NCBI RefSeq assembly: GCF_000834055.1
Contig: NZ_JXSQ01000004.1
Span: 62,001-126,000, forward strand
Length of the DNA: 64,000 nt
Direction of reading: 5' to 3'
DNA from: Leucobacter komagatae
Lineage (GTDB): Bacteria > Actinomycetota > Actinomycetes > Actinomycetales > Microbacteriaceae
In this document: positions 1 through 8,774 of the stretch, piece by piece
Position numbering within the stretch: position 1 is the first letter of the stretch
Layout of the letters: the number at the start of each line of letters is the position of its first letter
The notes under the pieces: generated by a model
Database searches by the model: none
What the model saw: the letters and a program-made list of their open reading frames with translations, nothing else
Told to the model about the DNA's origin: nothing
Position numbers and translations under genes: made by a program

Positions 1-720
1 GCCTCATCGGGACGACCGAAGGCAGCGAGACCCCTGCGCATCGCGTTCTCGACGGCCTCCCCGTTTGGCGGGCCGGTCGACCCCGCATGCGTCCAGGCCG
101 TCGAGGCGACAGCGGCAGCCCTTGAGAACCAAGGGCATCACGTCGTCGAGGAGAGTCTCGCGTTCGATGTTGACGAGTTTTCCGCCATGGTCACCACGTT
201 TTGGGCGGCGACGATATCTGAGGTCGTTGCAGCGTTCGCGGCGGGTCGCCCTCAGGCGCGCGCGGACGCGCTACTGCAGCAAGTCACCGCGCGCTTCGCT
301 GAGCGCGGCCGCGCGCTCAGCTGGCATGACGTGGCTGTTGCACGCACCGCCCAGAACGTGCTCACGCGGCGCGCGGGCGCCTACTTCGAGGGATACGACG
401 TGCAGCTCACCCCGACGGTCGCCCGGCCGGCTTGGCCTGTTGGCGCCATGGATCAGGACGATCCCGAGTATTCGCCTGAGCAATGGTTCAGGGAGGGCCT
501 TGCGCTCTCCCCGTTCGTCGCGCTGGCAAACGTCACGGGACAGCCTGCGATCAGTGTGCCGGTGGGCTCCGCCGGCACCCTCCCGGTCGGGGTGCAACTC
601 ACCGCCGCTCAGGGCGGCGACGGGCTGCTACTCAGTCTCGCGGCTGAGCTTGAGGTCGCCATCCCCTGGGCCGCGAGAACCCCGACCCACCACGTGTCGA
701 GACTGCCTGCTGGCAGCTAG
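1..720 (+). CDS. Amidase family hydrolase, C-terminal part (cut by window edge)
   Basis: The frame is open from base 1 and has no start, so this is the last 239 residues of a longer gene. The visible part has the tail of the amidase-signature family: YDVQLTPTVARPAWPVG, then ALANVTGQPAISVPVG and a following LPVGVQLTAAQGGDG, which in the family wall off the substrate pocket. The Ser-cis-Ser-Lys catalytic residues belong to the missing N-terminal half, so activity and substrate (amide, aryl amide or Glu-tRNA) cannot be judged. It converges on the lipoprotein gene that ends at 750. Confidence 0.85.
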   Translation, partial: ASSGRPKAARPLRIAFSTASPFGGPVDPACVQAVEATAAALENQGHHVVEESLAFDVDEFSAMVTTFWAATISEVVAAFAAGRPQARADALLQQVTARFAERGRALSWHDVAVARTAQNVLTRRAGAYFEGYDVQLTPTVARPAWPVGAMDQDDPEYSPEQWFREGLALSPFVALANVTGQPAISVPVGSAGTLPVGVQLTAAQGGDGLLLSLAAELEVAIPWAARTPTHHVSRLPAGS

Positions 721-749
721 AGCGCCGCGCCCGGCTGCGCGAGGGCCGC

Positions 750-2267
750 TCACCTGACGGTCACGCCACCGAACTTCGCCTTCCCAAGCAGGCTCAGTTC
801 GAAGCCCTCAACGCCCTCCCCGAGCCCGACGAGCGAGTCTACGAAGACGAGCGGGAATGAGGGGGTAAAGGCAAACACGGCCTCGGCGGCACGGTCAAGG
901 CCAGGCTTGCGATCGGCGCTCTCCAGGTACTCGTTCTGCGCTGCGAGCGCTTCGGCGAGTCCTGGCGCTTCAAGACCAGAGGGATTGAAGAAGCCTTCGG
1001 CGGTGAATGCAAGGCCGTAGGTCATTGCCGGGTCCGGTCGCCCAGTCCACTGCGAGAACATCGCCGGATACTCCTTGTCGACGAAGAACTCCTGCGCCTG
1101 CTGAACAACCTCACGCGGGAGGAGGTTCACGGTGACACCGACCTCCGCCCACTGGTCTTTGAGGATCTCGGCAATGCGGGTTGTTTGTGCGTCTGCGACG
1201 ATCGTGAGGTCGAAGATCAGCGCCTGCGCTCCGGCCTCAGCCAGCAGCCGTCGCGCCTCATCTGGGTCGTAGTCGTATTCAACTGAGGCAGGGGGCGCAG
1301 CCCAGTAGCCCTCGGGAAACACGCTGTGCCCCACGCGCCCGTACCCGAAGAAGCCGCTCTCGAGGAGCGCCTCGCGGTCGATGGCGATCGACAGCGCTCG
1401 GCGGACGAGTGGATCCCCGAGCTCCGCGGACCCGGTGTTGATGAAGATCATGTTGTTGTTCACGCGGGGTGCCCGAAAGAGCTTCACGTCGCTCTCCGTT
1501 TCGAGCGCCCCTGCGTCTGACGGAGCAACATCGATCACGATGTCCTGCTGCCCGCCACGCAATGAACCAACACGCGTCTTCGGTTCGGGGAGCATGCTGA
1601 ATGTGAGTGCCGGCGCACGCACGCTCGCGGCATCCCAGTATTCGTCGAAGCGTTCCACACGCAGCGATTCACCGCGCCGCCACTCGCCGAACTGCCAGCC
1701 GCCCGCGCCAACCGGCGCTGTGCTGAGATCTCCCCCGGCCGCCTCAGCTGCCGTGGGAGACACCATCATTCCGGCACGGTCAGACAGCGCCATGAGCAGG
1801 CCAGCGTCGGGCTCCGCGAGCACAAGCGTCGCGGTGAGCTCATCGTCGACACGGACCTCGTCTACGGAGGCAACGTCAGAGAGGATATTCGAGCCTTCCC
1901 CCTGCGCCCGGTCGATGTTGTACTTCACCGCGGCGGCGTTCAGTGGCGTGCCATCGTGAAAGGTGACGCCTTCGCGGAGCGTGAGGGTGAGCTCGGTCGG
2001 CGTGACGAGCTCCCACTCGGCCGCGAGACCAGGCGCAGCCTCGAGATCAGTGGTGTATGAGATGAGCGTGTCATAGATCGGAAAGAGCAAGACGTGGTCG
2101 CCACCGGAATTGCCGCGGATTGGGTCGAGCGATGATGCGTCTGTTGCGACAGCGACCCGCAACGCGCGCTCGGCCTCTGAGTCTGCCGCGCCGCTCGCGC
2201 ACGACGCAAGCAACGCGACCGCAGCCGCCGCGGCGAGGCAGCCAAACAGCGGCTTCTTGGAGTTCAT
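750..2267 (-). CDS. ABC transporter substrate-binding lipoprotein, family 5 (peptide/nickel type)
   Basis: A 505-residue extracellular binding protein. The N-terminus is a lipoprotein signal: two Lys, a hydrophobic stretch, then a lipobox LLASC with Cys23 as the lipidated residue. The mature part shows the family 5 pattern: LRVAVATDASSLDP near the start, GVTFHDGTPLNAAAVKYNID near residue 105, and an extended C-terminal lobe. I chose ATG 2267 rather than the longer frame because GGAGG sits 6 bases upstream and the lipoprotein signal begins there. No family 5 permease or ATPase lies beside it. The upstream genes are exporter-fold ABC proteins, so partnership with them is unproven; ligand unknown (oligopeptide, nickel or a metal complex are all possible). 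Confidence 0.88.
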   Translation of the reverse strand: MNSKKPLFGCLAAAAAVALLASCASGAADSEAERALRVAVATDASSLDPIRGNSGGDHVLLFPIYDTLISYTTDLEAAPGLAAEWELVTPTELTLTLREGVTFHDGTPLNAAAVKYNIDRAQGEGSNILSDVASVDEVRVDDELTATLVLAEPDAGLLMALSDRAGMMVSPTAAEAAGGDLSTAPVGAGGWQFGEWRRGESLRVERFDEYWDAASVRAPALTFSMLPEPKTRVGSLRGGQQDIVIDVAPSDAGALETESDVKLFRAPRVNNNMIFINTGSAELGDPLVRRALSIAIDREALLESGFFGYGRVGHSVFPEGYWAAPPASVEYDYDPDEARRLLAEAGAQALIFDLTIVADAQTTRIAEILKDQWAEVGVTVNLLPREVVQQAQEFFVDKEYPAMFSQWTGRPDPAMTYGLAFTAEGFFNPSGLEAPGLAEALAAQNEYLESADRKPGLDRAAEAVFAFTPSFPLVFVDSLVGLGEGVEGFELSLLGKAKFGGVTVR

Positions 2268-2422
2268 CGCAGGCCTCCATCTGGCTGCGCAGTTGCCGCC
2301 CGTCGGGAACGAGACTGTCGGTGCCCGGGCGCCCATGTCGCCTCCGCAGCGCCACGCGCCTCCTCACGAACAAACACAGCCGGGAGTTATTTCACCCACA
2401 CGTGCACACTCAGGGTAACGCT

Positions 2423-2448
2423 GTGAGGGCCCCAAGACCAGCCCTCAC
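2423..2448 (-). other. Stem-loop between ABC gene and lipoprotein gene
   Basis: Perfect 8-base arms GTGAGGGC / GCCCTCAC around a 10-base loop, in the 209-base gap between the half-ABC gene (stop at 2477) and the lipoprotein gene. There is no T-run after it, so it may be a weak or factor-dependent terminator or only an intercistronic hairpin. Confidence 0.4.
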
Positions 2449-2476
2449 CGCCCCGAATCGACACGCCAGGGAGCAG

Positions 2477-4213
2477 CTAGCCCAACGGTCCCCGCGACAG
2501 CTGCCAGAGCTTCGCGAACGCGCCCTCTGGCTGCGCGAGGAGTTCGTCTGGTGCCCCGCTTTCGGTGATGCGCCCGTCTTCGAGCACGACGATGGTGTCG
2601 GCGCCGCGCACCTGGTCAAGGTGGTGCGCGATGATGATCGCGGTGCGCCCCTCGCTTGCCCGCCGCATCGCGGCGGCGAGCGTTGGGTCCGCGCCTGCCT
2701 GCGAGCCTGCTTCGTCGAGTACGACCACTGGCGGGTCGGCGAGCAGCACGCGCGCGAGGGCGAGTTGTTGCGCCTCGCGGTGGCTGACCGAGGCCGACAG
2801 GGTCGCGTTGAGACCCCCTGGCACCTCAGCGAGGTTGAACCCGACAGCGGAGAGCGCTGCCGTGACTTCGTCGTCGCTCGCTGCGGGGGCGGCGATGCGT
2901 GCGTTTTCGGCGACGGTCCCTGCGAACAGGTGTGTCTCTTGGGCGACGAGCAGTGCGGCTGGGCGGCCAGCGGATCGAGCCAGGTGAGCTGCGACGCCGC
3001 CGATGCGCACCTCACCGGCGAGCGGCTCGTCGAACCCCGCAATGAGGCGCGCGAGCGTGCTCTTGCCTGAGCCTGAGCTGCCGATGAGGGCGACGGTCGC
3101 CCCTGACGGGATAACGAGGTCGACGCCACGGAGCGCGTCACGTGTGGCGCTTGCACCGTAGCGGTAGCGCACGCCGAGCACATCCACGGCACCGTCGGCG
3201 ATCTCGGTGGAGGTGTCGGGTGTTGTGGCTGCCCCGGTCGAGAGCACGACTCCGGTGAGTCGCTGCAGCCCGGAGAGCGCGCGCTGGAGGTCGTCCATAC
3301 TGCCGAGTAGTTCACCGATCGGGTTGAACAGGCGGTGGAAGTACAGCGCCCCTGCGGTGACGGCGCCAACCGAAAGCCCTGCGGTTGCAACGCGAATGAA
3401 TCCGACAGCGAGCACCGCGGCGAGCCCGACGAACTCCGCCCCGTTGAGTCCGGCGCTGAAGATGTTGCGGGCCTTGCCCGCTTCCCGCTGCGTGCGCACC
3501 GCTATTTCGCTCGCCGTGGCGATCGCGTCAAGGTGCTCGTCGGCGGTGCCGTACGCGCGAACGGTATCGGCGCCGGCAACAGCCTCGACGAGTGCCCTCC
3601 CGCGCTCTGCCTCTTCGACGCGGAGCCGGGCGTACAGCGGGCGAGACCGTCGGAGAAAGACGCGGGTGGTGAGTACCTGGATAGGCACGGCGATGAGGGC
3701 GGCAAGTGCGAGCCAGGGGTCGAGCACCGCCATGCCGATGAGGGTGAGCACGATCGTGAACAGGGCGCGAGCGCACATCGGGATCACGCCCGAGATGGCT
3801 TCGGTCACCGACTCGACGTCGTTGGTCACCCGCGAGATGACGTCAGCATCGCCTGCGGCCTCGACGCGCCGCAGTGGGAGCGCGAGGGCCGCCTCGAACA
3901 CGTCTTCGCGGAGTGCGGCAAGGGCGCGCTGCAAGCACCGGACGAGGAGGATGCCGCCTGCCCCCTCGAGCGCGGCCGCTGTGACGCCGGCAGCAGCGAT
4001 GGCTGCGCCGAGCCAGAGGATGTTGACGAACGGCTCGCCCGCAATGACGGCGTCGATGATAGCCCCGAGCAGCGGTGGGATGAGGAGCATCGTTGCGGTT
4101 CCGAGGAGGAGGAGCGCAACCGTCGCGACGAGCAGCCCCCGCTGGCGCCAGAGTAGGCGCATGCCGAGGCTGGCGGCCTCGCGCGTGGTTGAGGTGGGGA
4201 GCAGGTCGTTCAC
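2477..4213 (-). CDS. Half-size ABC transporter, exporter fold (canonical Walker A, degenerate signature)
   Basis: A 578-residue fusion of a type IV (exporter-fold) membrane domain, about residues 20-320, and an ATPase domain, about 340-570. The ATPase has Walker [10 protein letters not shown], a Q-loop (VAQETHLF), Walker B VVVLDEAG and the switch His (IIIAHH). The signature LSGGQ is replaced by SVSHREAQ and the D-loop is also unusual. The upstream half-transporter has the opposite pattern, so the two should form a heterodimer with one working ATP site. GTG 4213 overlaps the stop of the upstream gene by 4 bases (GTGA), which supports this start over the longer frame. The neighbouring siderophore-interacting protein suggests ferric-siderophore transport, as in the exporter-fold importers IrtAB and YbtPQ; the CydDC-like or drug-export roles remain alternatives. 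Confidence 0.85.
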   Translation of the reverse strand: MNDLLPTSTTREAASLGMRLLWRQRGLLVATVALLLLGTATMLLIPPLLGAIIDAVIAGEPFVNILWLGAAIAAAGVTAAALEGAGGILLVRCLQRALAALREDVFEAALALPLRRVEAAGDADVISRVTNDVESVTEAISGVIPMCARALFTIVLTLIGMAVLDPWLALAALIAVPIQVLTTRVFLRRSRPLYARLRVEEAERGRALVEAVAGADTVRAYGTADEHLDAIATASEIAVRTQREAGKARNIFSAGLNGAEFVGLAAVLAVGFIRVATAGLSVGAVTAGALYFHRLFNPIGELLGSMDDLQRALSGLQRLTGVVLSTGAATTPDTSTEIADGAVDVLGVRYRYGASATRDALRGVDLVIPSGATVALIGSSGSGKSTLARLIAGFDEPLAGEVRIGGVAAHLARSAGRPAALLVAQETHLFAGTVAENARIAAPAASDDEVTAALSAVGFNLAEVPGGLNATLSASVSHREAQQLALARVLLADPPVVVLDEAGSQAGADPTLAAAMRRASEGRTAIIIAHHLDQVRGADTIVVLEDGRITESGAPDELLAQPEGAFAKLWQLSRGPLG

Positions 4214-5919
4214 TGCGCACCCCCGAGCGGGCAGCACGCCCCGCCGCCGCTGGCACAGCACGTGCGTACTGGCTCGGGGCAGCGCCCGTCGATGACTCGT
4301 TCACACGCTGCGAGCAGCGCTGGGCTTGCCGTGACGACGACGACTGGCCTGCCAAGCTTTCCGAGTGCTTCGGCGACGCGCTGCTCGGTGACCGGGTCGA
4401 GTGCGCTCGTTGGTTCGTCGAGCACGACGACGTCCCCGGGGCTGTGCAGCGCCCTGGCAAGGAGCACGCGCTGCCGTTGCCCGCCCGAGAGGCGTCTGCC
4501 GCCCGCCCCGATCTCAACATCGGCGTCGCCGAGGTGCGCAACGACGTCGCCGAGCGCTGCTGCCGCGAGCGGTCGGTCGCGCAGGCAGCCGTCGCGCGAG
4601 ACATTGGTGCGGAGGGTCCCGGTGAACAGTGCCGCGTCGTGCGGTGGGGCAACGATCCGCCTGGCGACGCATTCGGGGCCAAGGTCGCAGGCGCACGCGC
4701 CCCCAATGCGCAACTCCCCTGGCGCCGGGTCTCGCCGGAATCCGAGTGTTGCTGCGGCCGTCCGCGCCTCGGCGGCGGTGCGCACGCGCACCCCAACGAG
4801 GCCGTCACCGGCGCTGACGGTGAGGGTGTCGCCGCTCGGCGCATCCCATTCGAGGAGCGCCTCGGCTGAGCTCATTCCCTGGATCGCGCTGGGAGTGCCT
4901 GCGGCGGGGCCGCTTCCGGCCGCGAGGTCGTAGTCCTCCTCAAGCAGCTCCCGCAGTCGCACCGCTGAGGCGCGCTTGTGCGCCCAGTTCGCGCCGAACG
5001 TGCCGACGTGTGCGAGCGATCCCTGCAGAAACTGCGCGAGGCCGACGACGGTGACGAGCTGCCCAGGGGTGATGTCGCCGCGCACCGCGAGCCAGCCGGC
5101 AGCGAGCGCCAGCGCTGCGAGGTAGACAACGGAGACCATGGTGCTCACCGACTGGTAGGTGACAAGAAGGCGCGCGGAGGCGATGCCCGCGTCGCGTGAC
5201 GCGGAGCTCGCGACGCGGTATCGCCGCACCATCTCGGCCTGGGCTCCGAGCCCGTGGAGCACGCGGAGACCGCCGAGCGCGTCGGTCGCGACCTCACTTG
5301 CGCGCGCGACGGCGCCCTGCTCGATGGACCCTGCACGCTCGATGGGGCGTGCGAGCCACTGCATGACCACGAGCACGAGCACAGCGCCGACTGCGACGCC
5401 TGCGCCGAGCGGCACGGAAATGACGAGCAGCGCAATGGTCGCTGCGAGTATGGCCGCGAGGGTCGCCGCCTGCTGCGCGATGCTCCACGAGATCCCGGCG
5501 ACACGGCCGGTGTCGCTCGTGGCGATCGAGAGCACCTCACCCGCGTGTCTGTTCGCCCGTACCCCGCGGGGGTGGAGTACGCGCTTGCCCGCGAGCAGCC
5601 TGAGGTCATGCTCCCCGTACCCGTAGACGCTCACCATCGCCAGCGCTGAGCGCTGGTAGCTCAGGGAGAGCACGAGGAACACTGCCCCGAGTACGCCAAG
5701 CCAGAGCATCAAGCCGCCGAGGTCGTGTGGCGCGATCGCGCGGTCGATGACGACACCGATGAGGATCGGAACGGCCGCCTCGCATGCCTGGTGCAGCATA
5801 AACCCGGCCGTTGCCAACGCGAGTTGGCGGCCGCGGCGACCACCGGTGAGCGCGAGCTTGAGCAGGTTGGGCACGCGGGGCGTGCCAGGGCCAGCGGCCG
5901 CGTCGCGGGCTGTGCTCAC
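4210..5919 (-). CDS. Half-size ABC transporter, exporter fold (degenerate Walker A, canonical signature)
   Basis: A 569-residue exporter-fold membrane domain plus ATPase domain. The membrane part spans roughly residues 30-310 with repeated hydrophobic segments. In the ATPase domain the P-loop is lost: the expected place reads [16 protein letters not shown], without GxxGxGK[ST]. The switch His is replaced ([10 protein letters not shown]). The signature LSGGQRQRV and Walker [14 protein letters not shown] are intact. It therefore complements the downstream half-transporter motif by motif. The GTG start overlaps the TAG stop of the siderophore-interacting protein gene by one base (TAGTG) and follows a GGGGA, so translation is probably coupled. 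The C-terminus carries several Cys (CPEP, TCC, ACC), which is odd and could bind metal. Confidence 0.85.
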   Translation of the reverse strand: MSTARDAAAGPGTPRVPNLLKLALTGGRRGRQLALATAGFMLHQACEAAVPILIGVVIDRAIAPHDLGGLMLWLGVLGAVFLVLSLSYQRSALAMVSVYGYGEHDLRLLAGKRVLHPRGVRANRHAGEVLSIATSDTGRVAGISWSIAQQAATLAAILAATIALLVISVPLGAGVAVGAVLVLVVMQWLARPIERAGSIEQGAVARASEVATDALGGLRVLHGLGAQAEMVRRYRVASSASRDAGIASARLLVTYQSVSTMVSVVYLAALALAAGWLAVRGDITPGQLVTVVGLAQFLQGSLAHVGTFGANWAHKRASAVRLRELLEEDYDLAAGSGPAAGTPSAIQGMSSAEALLEWDAPSGDTLTVSAGDGLVGVRVRTAAEARTAAATLGFRRDPAPGELRIGGACACDLGPECVARRIVAPPHDAALFTGTLRTNVSRDGCLRDRPLAAAALGDVVAHLGDADVEIGAGGRRLSGGQRQRVLLARALHSPGDVVVLDEPTSALDPVTEQRVAEALGKLGRPVVVVTASPALLAACERVIDGRCPEPVRTCCASGGGACCPLGGAQ

Positions 5920-6716
5920 TATTCCCCAACGTCTGCCGGGCGGTCGCCTGACTGGTTGTGCGTCCAGTACCCGATAGCGTGATGCCTGTCGCGGGCCAGG
6001 CCGAGCCTCGTGCGCAGGTCGCGGCGGATCGCCCGGCTGGTTGCGGCTTCGCACGCCACCCACGCGTACCATGGCTCGTCTGGAGCGGTGATCTTCTCGA
6101 CCTCGGCTGCGAGCACGCTCGGCGCGTTGCCATTGCCCGTTCCGGTGCGCCACACGTAGCTGACGTCGGCTGGCGATTGCAGTTCTTGAATGTCGGCTTC
6201 GTCTGGCACCTCGATGATCGCCACGGCGCGCGATCCTGCCTGGAGCCCCTCGAGGATCCTGCCGAGGCCGGGCAGGCCGGTCGCGTCGGCGACGAGCAGC
6301 TGGAAGCCGGCATCTGCTGGCGCGCCGTAGTAGGAGGAGGTGTGACGGTCGTCTGCGCCGAAGACGCCGATGACGTGGCCGGGCTCAGCTCGCTCGGCCC
6401 AGCTCGACGCAATGCCGCCCTCGTGCACAACGAAGTCGATGTCGATGCGCCTGCCGCCGTCGTGAACAGCGCGCACGGTGTAGTGCCGCCACGGCGGCTC
6501 CTCGCCAACCCACCCGCGGCCATACTCCGGCAGGTTGAACACATCGAGTTCGGCTTGGGTAGCTCCAGGCCTGGGGATCGCGATATCGATGCGCTCGTCC
6601 CCTCGCCCGTCGACGTGCCACCGCCAGTCCCCTACGGCCTCGAAACTGATGCGGATCATGTGCGGTGTGAGCCGCCGGGTGCCAACGACCATGGCGGGTG
6701 CGCAGGGAATTGCCAT
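5919..6716 (-). CDS. Siderophore-interacting protein (FAD-dependent ferric-siderophore reductase)
   Basis: A 265-residue protein of the SIP/ViuB flavoreductase family, which binds FAD and NAD(P)H in the cytosol and releases iron from imported ferric siderophores. Family features are [12 protein letters not shown] near the N-terminus (FAD-binding barrel), [42 protein letters not shown] (nucleotide-binding segment) and a C-terminal [18 protein letters not shown] segment. ATG 6716 is preferred to the upstream in-frame codon at 6860 because GAGGG lies 8 bases ahead and homology begins here. It is the first gene of a coupled three-gene set with the two half-ABC genes. An iron-box-like palindrome lies about 100 bases upstream. 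Confidence 0.9.
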   Translation of the reverse strand: MAIPCAPAMVVGTRRLTPHMIRISFEAVGDWRWHVDGRGDERIDIAIPRPGATQAELDVFNLPEYGRGWVGEEPPWRHYTVRAVHDGGRRIDIDFVVHEGGIASSWAERAEPGHVIGVFGADDRHTSSYYGAPADAGFQLLVADATGLPGLGRILEGLQAGSRAVAIIEVPDEADIQELQSPADVSYVWRTGTGNGNAPSVLAAEVEKITAPDEPWYAWVACEAATSRAIRRDLRTRLGLARDRHHAIGYWTHNQSGDRPADVGE

Positions 6717-6819
6717 GTGCTCAGCCCTCGGTTCCGGTGCGGGGCGCACTGCGGCGCACTGGCTGAGAGGGGAACGAGGAGAGCTGCACAGGAAGTCCTT
6801 CGGGGAAAGATGCGATGTT

Positions 6820-6837
6820 AGTAAGGTCTGCCTTACT
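6820..6837 (-). promoter_or_regulatory. Putative DtxR/IdeR-type iron box upstream of the siderophore operon
   Basis: AGTAAGGTCTGCCTTACT is a dyad with perfect 7-base arms (AGTAAGG / CCTTACT) around TCTG. It resembles actinobacterial iron-repressor sites, which share the TAAGG...CCTTA core. It lies in an A/T-rich stretch, with TTGACT a little further upstream on the minus strand, as expected for an operator overlapping a promoter. This is pattern recognition only; no repressor gene is in the window. Confidence 0.55.
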
Positions 6838-6900
6838 TGCTCCAACATTACCGAAGTCAAATACCGTTATGTTGCCAACTTATGCTGGTTTTTGTGTGGG

Positions 6901-7680
6901 CTAGTGCTCTGGGCCCTGAAAATAGGCCGCCGGGGTACTTCCCACGACACCCTTGAACTGCTCAATGAATGTGCTCGGATTCGCGTATCCGAGCATCCGC
7001 GCCGTCGCGGCCACCGTCTGCCCGGAGGCGAGCGGCACAAGCGATGCGCGCACCCGCGCTCGAATCCGCCACTGCGTGAGTGACAGCCCAGTTTCCTCGA
7101 CGAACACCCGGGAGAGCTCACGCGCAGGCATCCCGATCCTGTCCGCCCAGTCCACGGTCGTGCCTGCGTCCGCCGGTGCGGCGAGGATCCGCTCTGCTAC
7201 GAAGCGCACCGTCGGCGCCTCCGGCATGCGCAGATCCACCTGCGCACCAGGCGCAGGGCGAAGCAGCTCGATGACGAGACGCTGGAGCCGCAGTCGCGTC
7301 TCGGTCGGCATCTCCGCCTCAGCGTTGAGCAACAGCAGCTCACGCACCGCGGGAATGAGCTCGACAATCATCGCGTGCCGCGGCAGCTGAGCTGCGATCC
7401 CTGGCTCGAGAAAGGTGGAGTAGAAGAGCGAGTCGGCTGAGGTCTCGATCGTGTGCGCCACACCGCCAGGCACCCACACGGCGCGCTGCGCCGGAACCGT
7501 CCAGAGCGAGTCACCGGCTCGCACGCGCGCGACACCGGCGGTCGACCAGATGAGCTCGTCCTCGCGGTGCGTCTCAACGTCCCACGCACGAATGCTGCGG
7601 CTCGCGTGCCGCACGCTCGTCAGTAGGAACCCCCGGATCCGCTTGGGGGCGGTGGAGATGTGGGTTGGGTCGCCGGTCAC
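6901..7680 (-). CDS. AraC-family transcriptional regulator
   Basis: 259 residues with an N-terminal cupin-like sensor domain (residues about 20-100, including HREDELIWSTAGVARV and VWVPGGVAHTIET) and a C-terminal double helix-turn-helix (about 160-255, including DWADRIGMPARELSRVFVEE and ARMLGYANPSTFIEQFK). The GTG start has no clear ribosome binding site but follows TACGCT by 6 bases, so the mRNA may be leaderless. It sits just upstream of the siderophore reductase gene on the same strand, with the iron-box-like site between them. Control of iron uptake (as by RipA-type AraC proteins) is a guess from position only. Confidence 0.88.
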   Translation of the reverse strand: MTGDPTHISTAPKRIRGFLLTSVRHASRSIRAWDVETHREDELIWSTAGVARVRAGDSLWTVPAQRAVWVPGGVAHTIETSADSLFYSTFLEPGIAAQLPRHAMIVELIPAVRELLLLNAEAEMPTETRLRLQRLVIELLRPAPGAQVDLRMPEAPTVRFVAERILAAPADAGTTVDWADRIGMPARELSRVFVEETGLSLTQWRIRARVRASLVPLASGQTVAATARMLGYANPSTFIEQFKGVVGSTPAAYFQGPEH

Positions 7681-7719
7681 ACGCCAAGCGTAGCGACTGC
7701 GCAGTCCGCCGCGCTCCTG

Positions 7720-8643
7720 CTACGCCGCAGCTCCCCTGCGCCGCAGCTCCTGCTGCGTGACCCCGTACAGGGCGAGGAGGGCCCGGTACATCGTCGAGGT
7801 TGACCCGAACCCGGCCCGCGCAGCCACCTCGGCAGGAAGCAGATCGTCGTGCTCGGGGTTCTGCAGGAGCGAGCGCGCGATCCGGCAGCGCTCTCGGCGC
7901 AGCTCCGCGGCAACGCTCGTCGCGTGCCGGGAAAACGCAAGCTGTAGCTGCCTGACCGAGCAGCCGACAGCGGCGGCGAGCGCAGCCGTATCGAAGGTGT
8001 GGTCTCGGCATTCGCGTGCGATGACCCCGATCGCGTCTCCCCACACGTCGTGCGTCCCCTTTGGCTGCTGCTGCACGAACATAGGGAACCGTCGGCGCAG
8101 CAGAGCCCCTGACATCTCAATGGCGACCCGAGACACCGTCGCAGCGTCCCCGGCTGCGACATTCGCTTGGGCCGTCGCAAGCTCGGCAACATAGCCGCGC
8201 ATCGCCCGCTCAGGGAGCGTGAGCTCCGGATACACGGTGGAGCCGTCCGGGAGTCGCGGCAGGAAGGGCACGAGCGCCTCCCGGTTCACGCGTACGACGA
8301 GGAACTTCCACGGGGTGAGGAAGCGGACGCGAAGCGGGAGGCCGCTCGGCGCGATGAGCAGCGGGAAGTCTGACTCGTGCCACACCCCGTCTTCGAGGTA
8401 CGTGAAGGTGCCGCGCTCAACGAACACGAAATCGATCGTGGGCATGCCAGGCAAAAGTGGGCGCCGCTCGATCTCAGTCGGGCCCCCGGAGGCCTCGATG
8501 ACGAATACGGGGCCGAAGGCGTGCACCACGGCGTCCATCGCCATGGCGTCTCGGCTGCGAGTGCCTTCACGGTGCAGGTCGGCGCTCGAGAACTCCGCGA
8601 CTTCTCTGTCGGCGATGTGGCGCGGGGCGCTCGGTTCTTCCAT
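7720..8643 (-). CDS. AraC-family transcriptional regulator, second copy type
   Basis: 307 residues. The N-terminal about 190 residues resemble the AraC-binding-like ligand domain (FVFVERGTFTYLEDGVWHES, then LIAPSGLPLRVRFLTPWKFL). The C-terminal about 100 residues are the AraC helix-turn-helix (CRDHTFDTAALAAAVGCSVR; ARAGFGSTSTMYRALLALYG). It is not closely similar to the AraC gene at 6901. It is transcribed away from the collagen-like gene, from an A/T-rich gap at 8644-8740 that contains TATAAT on the plus strand at 8702-8707. It may regulate that neighbour, but nothing in the sequence proves it. Confidence 0.87.
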   Translation of the reverse strand: MEEPSAPRHIADREVAEFSSADLHREGTRSRDAMAMDAVVHAFGPVFVIEASGGPTEIERRPLLPGMPTIDFVFVERGTFTYLEDGVWHESDFPLLIAPSGLPLRVRFLTPWKFLVVRVNREALVPFLPRLPDGSTVYPELTLPERAMRGYVAELATAQANVAAGDAATVSRVAIEMSGALLRRRFPMFVQQQPKGTHDVWGDAIGVIARECRDHTFDTAALAAAVGCSVRQLQLAFSRHATSVAAELRRERCRIARSLLQNPEHDDLLPAEVAARAGFGSTSTMYRALLALYGVTQQELRRRGAAA

Positions 8644-8774
8644 GGATTAACGGTACACAATCCGCCGCTCTCCGGCGGGTGCGACACAGCCCGTCGATAA
8701 CTATAATCAGACCTAAACTACGCGTTGTCGACGAATAGTCGATGTTGCACCTATCGATTTCTTACTCGGAGACA

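Noticed and set aside
2410-3390. Minus-strand 326-codon frame inside the half-ABC gene
   Set aside because: Ser/Arg/Pro-rich shadow of the ABC ATPase domain, which is in another frame of the same strand and has all motifs.
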